This document shows positions 38,101 to 50,900 of a DNA stretch of 64,000 bases, piece by piece. The notes beneath the pieces are model-generated. The model did no database searches and was not told where the DNA came from. It saw nothing but the letters and a program-made list of their open reading frames with translations. The translations under genes and the position numbers were made by a program. Positions within the stretch are counted from its first letter, which is position 1, and each line of letters begins with the position of its first letter. This stretch comes from Allacma fusca (Eukaryota; Arthropoda; Collembola; Symphypleona; Sminthuridae). The stretch is taken from contig OX359248.1 of assembly GCA_947179485.1 (NCBI GenBank), positions 4,171,501-4,235,500 on the forward strand, read 5' to 3'.

Positions 38101-41100
38101 AAAGAGTAATTTTAATAAACTTATACCAGCATGTTTGTGTGCGCACTGTGCACGTACAAACTGTGTAATCATCTTTGTAGTGATCCACGTATATGTATGT
38201 ATCTATGCATTAAAGCATTTATTAGGTAAACATTAGTAGGGTGTAGAGGGTTTGTTGCAAGTTATGCAGGTCTTATTATCAATCGAAACTCACAATGCAA
38301 GCAATGGCGAAACTTGTTTTTTATTTGTTTATTTCTTAGTACTGTTTCCTATTTTTTTTCCATTTGAATTCAAAGTATTCTTGTATATTTCAGACTTGAG
38401 TGTAATTTTTTTTTCGGCTAAATTTGTTAATTTAGTGATTGAAGAGTAATTGTGTGGGGAAGATTGGTGAGGGAAGGGGAGGATTTGATTGGTAATGAGC
38501 AATGGTAGAGGGTGTAGGGAGCATCTTTGCTTTAATCAGAAAGAGGATTTGAGGACTTGAAGGAAGTTGAGGGTTTTGAGGACTCAGCAGTACCGATTTA
38601 GCTTGGTATTCATAGACTTGGGTATGGGTGTTGTTTGGACGTCGTGGTAGAGTGTTGGTAATTTTTGGGTGGGTATCAGAATCAATTCGTATTATGATAA
38701 GTTATTATTCTGAATATAAGGAGCATGTAGAGTGTACATATATAAGAGGGTATGACAAATACGGTGGTTATCTGTAATTTCGGTTTAGTGGATAGAGTAA
38801 TTGAGTGTTGAATATCTGGTGGAATTCTGGATGTGTTTTTTCGTGATGCGATGGCAGTTAACTTGATTGGGAGCTGTCACCATTGATTAGTTGATTCGTA
38901 ATTATAGTGAGCTCATGTTGGGCTTACTCCCGAATATTTTAAAAAGGACAATTGGGGGAGTGAAGGTGTAGAGTTGGTTCGATGAATTTTTTGCAAAGGT
39001 TATATATTAAAAAGATAGTTGTCGGTCGCGTGTATATGTCGTCTAAAAATAACAAGATTTATAGTCTCTGAGAACTGTATTGTTGTGAAGTTTAACCATT
39101 GCATTATATATATAAATATATATATATATATATTAATATATATGTGGTCGGCGTATAGTACGTACACGTTTGTATACGGCGGACATGTAAAGGGCAAGGA
39201 TTACACATATATACGCATGGAGTAAATTTCATGTTTGAATAATATATCTATATATTAATATACAGGAGGAAAAGAAAAAAAATCTGAATGTACTTGTATG
39301 TTCTACGTATATACATATATCTATATATATGAAATATATAAAGGTGAATTTTTAGATTTTTCTATAACCAAAATATGATAGTTGTATGTGATGTTGTCAC
39401 TTGGAGCATTTAAAGGAGACTCAAAAGCATTATGTATGTAATGCATGCAGGCATATAAAAATTACTGTATGCACTGCATACATATGCTTATTATATTAGA
39501 TATACGTATGTATGTCGTAGATGATATTGTGAAACAAATTTTATCCTATATATCAGATGATTATTATTTTCAATCCAATGAAGAAAAAAAAAGCAGAGTT
39601 ACATTTTAACATTTACCTTTTGAAAACAGATCATGTATTTTAATTTTGGAAGGGAAAAAGCAACGTCGTACATTCATATACATGGTTCACCATGCTATTT
39701 TGTCCGTAGCAGAAATGTTCGCAGCCGACAAAGTATCCAAGTTTCGAAATAGATGAATGTCTTATTGAGTTACTATTTAAATATGTAAGCTTGTACATAA
39801 TTAACCCCATCCTCTATGAGTTTTCTGAGCAGAAAAGTACTTTATCATATACGCTGTAACATACTATAATTAATCATTTTCAATCTCCTTATTGTTAATT
39901 ATTATAACCAGGGAGTCCCCAGGATCAAATCAGGTGATTATTTCGAACAAGTTACCTTTTATTTTTGAACTTTAATGAAAATTGTTCAACTCTGTCGGGC
40001 AACTCAAAGCGATGATTTGAAACCAATAATTAGGAAGAGATTTTAATAATAATAATTATCAAAAAAAATACACCAACAGGAGGATTTGAATTTAAGCATT
40101 ATTCATTGTGAGTAGTTTGTAGATCCGTTCGAAATTATTATGTTCTTGTTTATTACGTATACTATATTGCAAGTTCAGTGAGAATGATCAATTATGCCAT
40201 ATTTTTGATAGTAGCTTTACTATACACATACTTACGTTTGAGGGGAGTTTTACATGCTGCTGTAGGTTGTAGAAGGAAAGTAATAATTATCTATTATGAT
40301 TCAATCGCTAAAGAAGAAAAAAGGACGTATATGAAATATTATTAAAAATGAAAGTGGTAAACCGTTGTAAAATATTATCCTTCTGTGTTAAATATGAAAA
40401 CAAATCGAAATCGAAAGAATCGAGTGTGTGCTATAATTATTATTATATGATTAAAAGGAAATTCTCGACATACCTATTATATACATACATATATATGTAG
40501 ATGAACAAAAAATAAGTATTTTGAAAACCTCATCAAACTCATTAATTTATAATTTTTTTTTGTTCTCATGAACTTATTTTAGCAAATGGAAAAGCAAATC
40601 TAATATTTATATATATATATAAAAAAAATGAAATTATTTTGATTTTTGCTACAATACAAAATAGAGTTATGATATTTATCCAGAGAATATTTAGTTTCCG
40701 TACATAATCTGTCTTGACAACTCTTCATCTTCCTCTTAATTGTTGTTGGAGAGTTGAGTTATTGTTGTTTGACGGTGTGTTTGTATTGTTGTAATCGTAT
40801 GTGGTCAACGTACGTATGTCTTTTATTATATTATTATATTACCTATGATTAAAGTGTAGGGGAGGTGAGAGCCAAGGGTTGACATGTGCTTGATCCCTAG
40901 TATGAATTATGATTCTGATTAAATAGAGAGACAAAACCAAAAAATATTAAGATTGAGAAAATAATTAATAATATACTATTATTATTGCAATGATAATACA
41001 GGAAAAAAGTAAAAAAAAAAATTACTACAAAAGATGTAATAACGCTTGTTTCTTATTACTTTTGTATTCTATTATATACTTGAATATAAATGAATATATA

Positions 41101-41500
41101 TATATATAAATATATATATTTAGAAAAGATAACTATTTCTACGGTATCCTACTACATTGTACGATAGCATTATTTATTACATGGAAATAGTGTGGTATTG
41201 TTATTACTCCTAATTTTGAGAAGTTTCCAAGGAAATAAAAAAAAATTACATGGAAGAGCAGGAAAACAGACATGGGGTGAGGATGGTTTTTTGATTCTGC
41301 GGAATGGAAAAGATTACCAAAATTATTGCTATTATTCATAGAAACATAAGTTACGACGAGACAAAATCCATGTGTTTCCTTGTTCAAAATGTAATAATAA
41401 TGGTAATAATAATAACGAAAATAACACAAATTATATGAATAATAAATATCTATGTGCTTATTTATTTATGACATCAATATTATATTCAGAATAAATAACT
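29119..41500. other. AT-rich gene desert; mex-3 3' UTR at its left end
   Basis: Over 12 kb rich in TAATAAT, TATATA and T-runs, with no open frame that resembles a protein. A plus-strand AATAAA at about 30338-30343 is one possible end of the mex-3 transcript, and there are others. Mex-3 family mRNAs have long regulatory 3' UTRs in several animals, so part of this stretch may be transcribed. TA-type microsatellites occur at about 39104-39143 and 41094-41120. Confidence 0.5.
39104..39143. repeat. (TA)n microsatellite
   Basis: Interrupted TATATA run in the AT-rich desert. Confidence 0.85.
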
Positions 41501-44500
41501 GTTTATCTTTAATAATCAATCCAACCTTCCCTCAGCTATTTGTGGGGAACCCAGGCACCTGGCAATTTATTCTTTGAGCATATCATTCAATTCTGTTTGC
41601 ATCATATTTTGATGACACCCTCTAACTCTCCACTACAGTCTATAGTGGGATTTGTTGTGCATAGCATCAATTGGGAATGCATCTTCCACCAGTGTATGCA
41701 CGTCCATGGAGTCGTGTGGAAATCCATGCATTTTTCCTCACCTTATAAATGACATTGAGATTTGAATCTTGAGATTGAGCAAAGCCTCTGGGAGTCATAT
41801 TTGTGCAGACATTTATCGTCGTATTTGTGTATACGAATGGAAATTTTTTTTTGGAAGTTCAACTTCAACAGGAACTTTAACATTATTGTGTTCCTATGTC
41901 ATAAATCGTGCTGGGGATATTTGAGCGTGTACTTGGACCAAGTTGTATACAGTGATTTGACTGATTGTGAGGATGCTGCTGATGATAGTAATAATAAAAC
42001 GAGGAAACAAATATGACGGTGTTTGACACTCAACACTGGTTACATGGAACTCACTGCCGTTCTTTCTTCTTTTTTTTCTGATACTTGCGAATGGTAATTT
42101 ACTCACAGGTGAGCGTGGAGAGGGACTGAAGGTAATTAGACAGGGTAATCTTCCATGCGTGTACTCTTCGTTGGTGATTAGCATTGGCTATTGTTGGAGC
42201 GACGGTGAAGTATTAAATTTCACATAAAAGGCAACTGAATACATTTCCAAATGGTGTAATCATACAAGCCCTGTCTCTGACTGTATCCTGTGTGGACCCA
42301 GACGTAATTATACAAATATCATCGTATTGTTTTTGAGCGTTGCGGCAAAAATCTCTGCTCTTCGGTGGTAAAATGACTTACACCTCAGGTCTCCCCCTAC
42401 ATGTTGTGGATCCACGCCTGTAACATGGAAGACTGGGACAGGGATCCTAATGAAAAGGAAATTTGTGACTCTTCCACTAATTTTCATAAGTCTTGTCTGT
42501 GTGTGAAAGTATTATTCATCCTTACTAGAGCCCAAGTGTGATTTCAATTTCATGTTGACTTGGGTTATTTGTAAGTGGCATGGTCACTGCAAAGGCCTTG
42601 GTTTTTCGTACTCATTTGAGTATTGAATGTCATTACTCTTTATCTGCCTCTTTGTTGGGGGAGACATTGAAATCCCACGTCAGACCTCATGAACATCTCG
42701 TTAATCTTTTTCCTTATTGTTGATTTTGTCATAATTTCCCATCCAAATCATCATATTATCAACGTGCTATTATGCTAACTTAGCCATCCCTGCATTTTAT
42801 TACTACATCCTCCATCCTCCTAGAACTCCAAACTATGTATATCTTCACACAATCACATTGTCTTCCCTCTCCGAACTATTCTTCAAAGTCCTACCGTCCC
42901 AGTGTATGTACATACATACATACACACATATACCATTCCCTTCTTGCAACAACCTCAACTCTAACTCTTCAAAATTCAACGGAACTGTTGTATCCTTCCG
43001 TATGAGTGTTTGGAGTTCCCAAGTCATTATCAGTCCAGATCTGGATTATTGCATAGCGGTCACTTCAGTCAGATCTTCAATCACAGTGGAGCTCAACAAA
43101 AAAAATGCATGTGTTAGTCAAAATGCAAACATTGCAATCACCAGCCTGCAATAACATTCCCCGTAATTTTAAGCCCCACATTAAATTTTTACACCTCTCC
43201 CGCCGTAGGAACCCACTCTCATGCGAGTCATAAGCCGAATTATATGAGGAACATTATAATTGCCAATTATTACGGGATGATTGTGCTCATAGCAAAGTGC
43301 AAAACAAAATGGTACTGGCCGTGCCAGTCTATGGAAACTCCGGAAACGGGGAGTACAATAAATCAGAGATTTTATTTTAGATTCTCCTATACAGTGACAA
43401 TCTGTGCATTGTTTACCCGGGGATATTGCTACCATATTTCACTCCCACCATTATATATTTTTCATAATAGGAGTGGGAATGATGCTACTTTTGGAGTAAG
43501 TCTCCCTGCCAAAGTCCTAAGATGTTATCAGAGTAGGAGAGAGATGCTTGGGAGTTAGTACTAGACTGCGTGTGAACGGGTGCTTTGAGAGTGAAGCCTG
43601 GATGAAAAAATGTTAGGAATGGAAAAAATATGGACCGGGACTACTGCAGTAGTGGTACGTCGTGTAGTTGGTTATTTTTTTAGAGTATACTTCGGAAGAT
43701 GGTGCAGAGAAGGAGGAACTGCAGGATCATTGATTAGAAGCCGGGGAAGCTAACTTATAGTATATGGTTGGAGTGAGAGTAGTAGTATATGGGTCTATAT
43801 CCCAGGAAATACGCCTTAACCAACGTGAACTCAGAGCATGTAGGGCTACTGGGAAATGTGAAATCCTGGAGTTGGAGCTCATATGTACTCGAGGGTCCCT
43901 ATACCTCAGAGTATGTACTTCCTGGCCTGAACATTTTCGATAGTAGTTTACATGTAGAACATTTATATTTGTACTGTTTGAACCTGTGTGTGTGTGTGTG
44001 TATATACATATATGCTGAGGATACATGTGCGATGGTGAAGAAGTGTGGAGTCGCAGGAGCGATGAAAGTTCAGTTGTATTATATAGCGGTAGTCACGGGC
44101 TCACACACAAGCCTTCAGTACGGGTTCCCATAGGTTATTATTACCCTTTTGCCAGAACTGCATTGCATACAAGATATTTTGGGAAGTTAATCTGTAGCTA
44201 ACACGCTTTCCACCCATTATAGTCAACTGACATGCCCATGTGTATGTATATTGTGAGGAGAGGGAAGACATCGGCAACAGAGCTCCAGCCACTGGCAACA
44301 CCCGCTCCCGACTTTTCCTTCCTCCACGTGCCGCAATTTTCCCAAGTCTGCTCAACTCTCTCTCCCTCAATCGATACAGCCGTACTTTATCCGGACAAAA
44401 CAACTCACTTCCGAATATTCTATCATCTTATTAACAAATGGTTATTTTTCTTGCCCCCACAGTCCTCACTCCTGAGATCCGCTCGTCCCAAATGTTTTTT

Positions 44501-44695
44501 CGCAAAAGGACAGAGGAGGAGGCCCTCTTGACGCGGGTAATTTCTCCCTTGTAATTGACCATGTGTACTCAACGCTCTCTCCCTCTCACTCTCTTCTTAC
44601 TCCCGCAATGGAATTAAAAGCCACCGGCCCAAATCATGGTTTTCCAAAGCACGTGCCCTCAACAAATGTTTCAATTCCGAGGCCCATCATTGATC

Positions 44696-44783
44696 GCACA
44701 CACACACACATACACACATGCATACACACACATAGGTATCTACACATACATACACATACACACACATACACACATACACATAA
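44696..44783 (+). repeat. Compound (CA)/(CATA) microsatellite
   Basis: About 88 bp of ACAC and ATACAC units with few interruptions. Confidence 0.9.
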
Positions 44784-45161
44784 ACGTACGTAAAGTGAGC
44801 GTACAGAGCGTCGGGGCATTTACGGAAACTTACAGAAATTTCGTACATGCACATTTCCCCTGGGTTCCTGTTCTAGCCCAGGAAATCAAACGTGAGTTGG
44901 GTTAAGCTAACAACAAGACAATAATAATTCCATTGCAGAAGGGTGGCCACAGAGCGGAGTCAGAGATTCCTCATCCTCGGAGCAGTCAAAGTGAACGGCA
45001 ATAATTGAGTATGCAATCCCTTTACGACATAAACAATAAGTAGTGTACTTACTCCGGTCCTATCCCGTGGAGTCTTATTCGTAAAACCGCATATTTCATG
45101 AGAAATCGTACCGCGTGCCAGGGAGTACTCTCGGAGCATGCAGATCAACCACAGGGTTGGA

Positions 45162-45216
45162 GGGAGGCCCAGATATGGTCTATATGCTCTCATATGTAAT
45201 GCATATCTGGCCTCCC
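45162..45216. ncRNA. Pre-miRNA-like hairpin candidate
   Basis: A 55-nt inverted repeat. The left arm GGGAGGCCCAGATATG pairs with the right arm CATATCTGGCCTCCC, leaving one bulged C. An inner ATATG/CATAT pair closes a small CTCT loop across an internal mismatch. The shape resembles a short microRNA precursor, but expression is unknown; it could also be a foldback remnant. Confidence 0.25.
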
Positions 45217-45390
45217 ATGATAACCATGCCCCGTGCTAAAAGAGTCAGGAAGCTAATGATAAAAAATGCAAAAGACATGCTGTCATGTCGTAGTGCTCTG
45301 GAAATGGCGTAAAGTTTTTACTCCGTCCCAAACTCCAACTCTCTTGGACTTGACCTGGAGGTCCTTTTATCATATATGCCTTATCATAAA

Positions 45391-45411
45391 TGAGACTGCG
45401 ACGCAGTCTCA
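45391..45411. repeat. Perfect 10-bp-arm palindrome
   Basis: Arms TGAGACTGCG and CGCAGTCTCA are separated by a single A. It is too short for a known RNA gene. Confidence 0.6.
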
Positions 45412-45438
45412 CACATGAGTTATGTATTATTATTTTTC

Positions 45439-45461
45439 CTCTCTCTCTCTCTCTCTCTCTC
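45439..45461 (+). repeat. (CT)n microsatellite
   Basis: About 11 uninterrupted units. Confidence 0.9.
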
Positions 45462-45959
45462 GACGTTTCCAAATAATTCCCTTGGAGGCATTGACTCATT
45501 AGGACAAAACTTACTCTTGTTATTCTACTTTTGTCCATTGACGGGGACTCCTTTCTTGTGGAGGTTGATTTGGGACGGAGCTAAACACTTTTATTTAGTT
45601 GGACTCCATTCAGATAAGCTCAATCAAATCCATTGAAGGAGCCCATTTTACTCAGAATCCGCAGGAGAGAGAGAGAAAAAAAGGGGGGAATCCACCAAAT
45701 TGTACGAGTGCTCGACAAAGGATGGGATTGTAAGGAGTGACATCAATTACGGGATGATTAATAAAATGCTTTCATATTTTAGCATTAGCGGGGCTTTGAT
45801 ATTTTCCGAATTTCAGCTCTTCCAGCAAAGAATGGGGAAATAGGCGTTGACGAATGTTCTTGGAGTGGAGGATCGAGAGTCGGGAGTAGTCTGAGGAGAA
45901 TGAGTCGTAGGAATGGAAAATTTTGAGAAGAAAGTTGTGAATAGTGTATGAATAGCTGA

Positions 45960-45997
45960 GGTGTGTGTGTCTCTGTGTGTGTGTGTGTGTGTGTATA
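45960..45997 (+). repeat. (GT)n microsatellite, once interrupted
   Basis: A GT run broken by CTCT near its left side. Confidence 0.9.
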
Positions 45998-46256
45998 TAG
46001 ATGTGTGTGATTCCCGGTGTAGGAAAAAGCCGGGCTACGGGACATTGACCCACGAGCTATTTCCCCTATGCCGCAGAATTTCGGTCGATAGTGTTGAGTC
46101 GTCGTTGCAGACCGTCAGGGATGTCCAAAGGCTTCCTTTCGGAGGCACACGTGCAGCCATTCTTTTTGCCGCATTATTCTTCCTGCATAGCAACCCCAAT
46201 GGAGAGAGTCTCTATCCGTCTGCTTCCAACTTTTCCATACCACATAAAGTCTCATG

Positions 46257-46291
46257 TGAGAGAGAGAGAGAGAGAGTGTGTGTGTGTGTGT
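46257..46291 (+). repeat. Joined (GA)n and (GT)n microsatellite
   Basis: GA units pass directly into GT units. Confidence 0.9.
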
Positions 46292-46619
46292 ATGGATTTA
46301 TGGTACTTGTGCTTATGGCCAGGATATCTCTCAACTAACCACTTCCCCATTAAAAGTCAACCATTTCATTTCCATGCTAGTTGTCGTACTATCCATTTCA
46401 AAAAATTAACTTGGGATGTAAATCCAATCTGCTCATTACAGCCCTCGCACTTGTAAATCTCCTATCAATGAGCATCACATTGGAGCGGCGTCCGAAGGAG
46501 TTGAGAGGAAGGATCGAGAAAAATGTCAAGATTTGCAGTCTTTCCATGGAATTTTCCATGGGACGAGTTTTCGGGAGAGGTAGCTTTGGAAAGCCCTGTG
46601 TGTTAAACTTTCCAAGTCT

Positions 46620-46650
46620 TTTCCTCTCTCTCTCTCTCTTTCTCTCTTTC
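46620..46650 (+). repeat. (CT)n-rich microsatellite
   Basis: CT units with TTT interruptions. Confidence 0.85.
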
Positions 46651-47932
46651 TTGTTCTCGTCTGTTATATATAGATATGGTCTGTATGGCACTTATACTAT
46701 CGTTTTTCTTAATGCTCATCACTGACTGAGAGTCCCGTCTCGGTGTATTTTTCCCCTGTAAGTAACTACTAGGGGTAGACTGTTGTGTGTACATATGCTT
46801 TCGGTAGCAGAGCCAAAAGTTGTTGAGTCCAAAATCCTCCGATGCCACTCTCTGGAAATGCTGTCATTTTTTTCCAGAAAAAAAAAATCTGGGGTCATAT
46901 GATGATACAGCATTAGACTCTGTGGGACTTTTCCATTGACATTCATAATATTTCTCTGGAGTATACTACACATATCTATATGTTTCTGGATTCGGCCGTT
47001 GATTTTATTTGTCTTTGGGGATGACAGGGAAGCGGGTTCCCTCACCTGGGAAGTTTAGCAGAGAAACCCCATGGAATTAAAATTGCTTTCATTACTATCG
47101 GCATGCATTTAGTAGTGTAGCTCCGTCAAAATCTTTTTGAATTTGTTTCGTTTACCAGTTTGTAGCTCTTTCTTTTTTTGCTGGCTTTTATTATAGTCGT
47201 GTGTTCACATGATCCAGGAAGCTTATGTCAGAAGCCTGCTAAGATGTACATGACTAGAAATATACTTGCGGGTCTGAAGTTTGACAAAGCGAGAGAAGCA
47301 ACTATCCTCGTCACTAGATCACATGGGAAAAATAATCCTTCCAGAGCTTTCTGTATTATAGGAATTTACCTCTATGGGTATAGATCCAATGAATTAGAGT
47401 GGAGGTAGGAGTGACCCGGAATTTCTAAATGGTTTAATTTAATTTAATGAGAGTCTGGTCGGAATGGGAAATGTAAATGTATGAAAATAACAATGTTATT
47501 TCCTCGGAGAGCGGGGCTAGGGGCTAAAAATTCAATTCAGAATCATTATTGCAAGTGAGGTTTCCAAAACCTAAGTACTTCGGACTGGGAAAACAATAAC
47601 AAATCCATGGCAATGAAAGATGTGAATTTATGGATTTTGTGGGACATTAGCACCTGAGACAGTAAAGGAGTTACGGCCGCACTCACAATCAGATATTTTA
47701 TGAGGACACGCACATATGCACATACTGGTCTAGGGCTGCGTACCTGGGAACACATTACAAAAACAGAGAGAGGGAAGTCTCTGAGCGAAAAATATTTGCT
47801 TTGTTTATTTATCTTGGAGGGAATAATATTCTGGTCTCCGACTCTTTTTTTACATACACTCACTCCAATGTCTTCAAAAATTCTTTTCCTGGTTCCTTGA
47901 AATGTTAAAAAATGTAAATTCAGTTCAGACTT

Positions 47933-47988
47933 AGAGAGAGGGAGAGGGAGAGAGAGAGAGGGAGAGAGAGAGAGGGAGAGAGAGAGAC
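47933..47988 (+). repeat. (GA)n microsatellite with GGGA interruptions
   Basis: Purine-only tract of about 56 bp. Open frames across it are artefacts of the repeat. Confidence 0.9.
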
Positions 47989-50900
47989 GCGGAGTAAGTA
48001 GCGCTCGGAACACAACGCCCTGTATCACAATTAATTTGTAGTAGACTTTGTTTCGGCATTCCAACGTCCAACAACTCGATCAATTAGTAGACGTCCAATT
48101 TATTTGTTGAGGAACATTTTCAGTAATCTTTCCTCCACTCGTATAATCCATGTCATGCCTTTTAGCTGGAAATCAGTAGATAGGCAGGGAGGCACTTACT
48201 CCTCACTTCACATGTCATTACCTTGTGAGGAAATTAAATCACACGTGGAAGCCATTGGGATAAGTACGTATTTTGTACAGGAGTTGAGATTGTTAGTATA
48301 GGGCTAATTGCTGGAGCGTTTGTGAATAAAAATTATAATGCGAAAATATTACATGTTACTAATTGTGCTGACATTGGGAGTCTCTTCCGAGTTTACAATG
48401 CTAATAAATGCTATTTGAAACAAGCAATCATTCAGAATTGAAATACTTTGGCATGAAATGACTCGAGTCCAGGGTGACGAGAGTCGCATGTTATGAATGA
48501 CAGCTTGCAGAATGCAAAGTGATGATTATAGTTGCATGAGCTTTATGCATAGTGACATATCAGGCGTATAAGTGATAGATAGTAATAGTAAGGGAACTAC
48601 ATGGGACTCTAACAACGTGTACTTTGTATTCCCTGGAGTTTGTCAGTGTCAGTAGTAACGATTTTATTTTTGTCAATAAACAAACGTGATCCCAATCTTC
48701 CACTTGGGTTGTGACTGCCATCTTTTCAAGGAAAGGGTTAACAGGACTCTTCAAATAAATAGACGGCGCTGAGGGTACCTCCGACGAATGGGAAGTTTCG
48801 TCAGGGAAATATCTTCCGCGGAGTTATACTTTTGAGTCGGGAAAAATTCGAACTACTTCGGAGGATTTAACTTTCTTTGAATTTTCATTGAAAGATTTAT
48901 GACAGTCTGAATGTCATCTTTCCTGGCCCTAATGAAATCATAAATTATGAAAGGGACCTGAGATCAATATAGAAAAGAAATCTATGGAAATTATTCCAAG
49001 GAATTACGGCCAAACTTCCTGTGGTAATGTTTCATTGACTATACCCAGTTTGATTGATATATGGTTTTATAATGTATAGATGTCTCTACATTTAGCTATG
49101 TAGGGGCTGGTGGGGTCATAGGGTATAAAGACATGGAGTCATTTTTTCAAGTTTTGCTTTAAAAGCATTTTAGATATCTGGCCAAAGTAATATTTGGATG
49201 TCCATTAATTTTGGCTATACCCTTCCTTATGCACTTAACGTTTGTTCATTTGTTTGTATGCTTTTCTCTATTGAGATGGATTAATTGCTCCACATTTGGG
49301 CATGCGGTTGTTGACATCCCTGAATTTTCGTGGTATTAATTCCTGATTTATTTCGTAGGTTGGTTTCTGTCCCATGAAGGTCCAGGGGAAAAAATAACAA
49401 ATTTTTAGAAAGTTTACAGTAAGTTTTGTAAAAGCGTTTATTTTTATGCGTTTCATTTTTAGGGCTCTGAGCTTGTTCCGTGAAAATTAAGGTTTAGCAC
49501 TAGTGGGAAAAAGGTTACTGGGGACGGAGGAAACTCTGTAGTAAAAACAATACCAATAGAGGGGGTAACTTCTCATCTCTTTCGGAGTTTAGAGGGGGTC
49601 GTACTAAAACCCGAATGAGCAAATGAGTTTTTTATCAAAATAGTAAAAAAAAAACAGAATCCAGCCAATCCTATATGCTTCGAGAAACGAGTAAAGGTTC
49701 GAGCTAGAATTATTTGTACTTTAAAATTGCGGGACTGTTGAATCAGGCCTGGAACTTGAGACTTGAGATTTCACAACCATGACGAACTATGAATTAAAAA
49801 TTTATGAGTAAAATAATGTACTTTAGAAATGAGTAACAACAGAAATATGGTAATGTCGGTTAATCCAATGGTATGTTTTATTTCAAAAATACACTGTCCA
49901 TAAATACATGAAGAAAATAATGGGTTGGAAGAAATTAGCATTTAATTCTATGCATTTATGGTATTTTTATTTTGAAATGGATCCCAGAGATTAACGAGTT
50001 GTTCAATAAAAAGTGCATGTGCTGACGTTAGCACAGAATAGCAGATGATTGGATTTTATGAGGCATGTTGGCTAAATGTGGTCCAAGGGGTAAAAACGTG
50101 GATTTCGTTATTAAAACTTGGACGGGTTGGGCCTGACGCTATAATTATTTGATGGTATCGACAAATCATTCCACCGGGCTTGTACCTGATCTACAAGAAA
50201 TGACTCATATGAGGAACACATGCATGTGCAATAAGTCTTTTCGTACAGACATATAATTCCAATTTTTGCATATGAAATGATGCTGCATAACTAAATTTAT
50301 GCTCAAAAGCATTATTCACAGAATATATGCAGCTAAAAAAAATGACAGTTCTAGATATTTAAACGCCAGATGCACTTTGTTTTTTTATTTACGATTGAAA
50401 ATGACAAGGCTCAGAATTAGACTACCTGTCGGTCTGAGTTAGGTTCATACTGAGTCTGGAGTCGACAAGTGGTCATATCTCATAATCCTCAGGAGGTTTA
50501 AATCTGGGAAGGATTTACCTCAAAAGTTGTCAAAATATTTGGCACAAATTATGTAGCATAACATTTACCACACATTTTTTCCCCAAAATAATAAAACTAT
50601 TGCTAAAATGCTATGCTCCTCAACGATGCCTGGTTTCCCAAGATTTTAAAATAAAAGTGACATCAATCACTGGATCGTTTCCTCTAACGCTCCGAATCCA
50701 GCTGATAACAAAGCTAAATGTGTTAACATATTTTGAAATGAAATTTTATATTGACATTATACTACGTACGACATATTAGCAAGGAGCATTTCGTAAATTT
50801 CCCTTCAAATGGTTTCATTAGCGTTACACTTAGTGCTAAATGCACAAATGTAAAAGTAACCCGTGACTCTCTTGTTGCACTCTCAAAACCGGGTCGCAGT

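Noticed and set aside
46080-46338. Possible exon with ISVDSVESSLQTVRDVQ
   Set aside because: No convincing splice sites, it runs into a GA/GT microsatellite, and no family was recognised.
47546-48064. 172-residue open frame on the minus strand
   Set aside because: It runs through a GA microsatellite that yields a Leu-Ser repeat, and the rest has no family motif or splice context.
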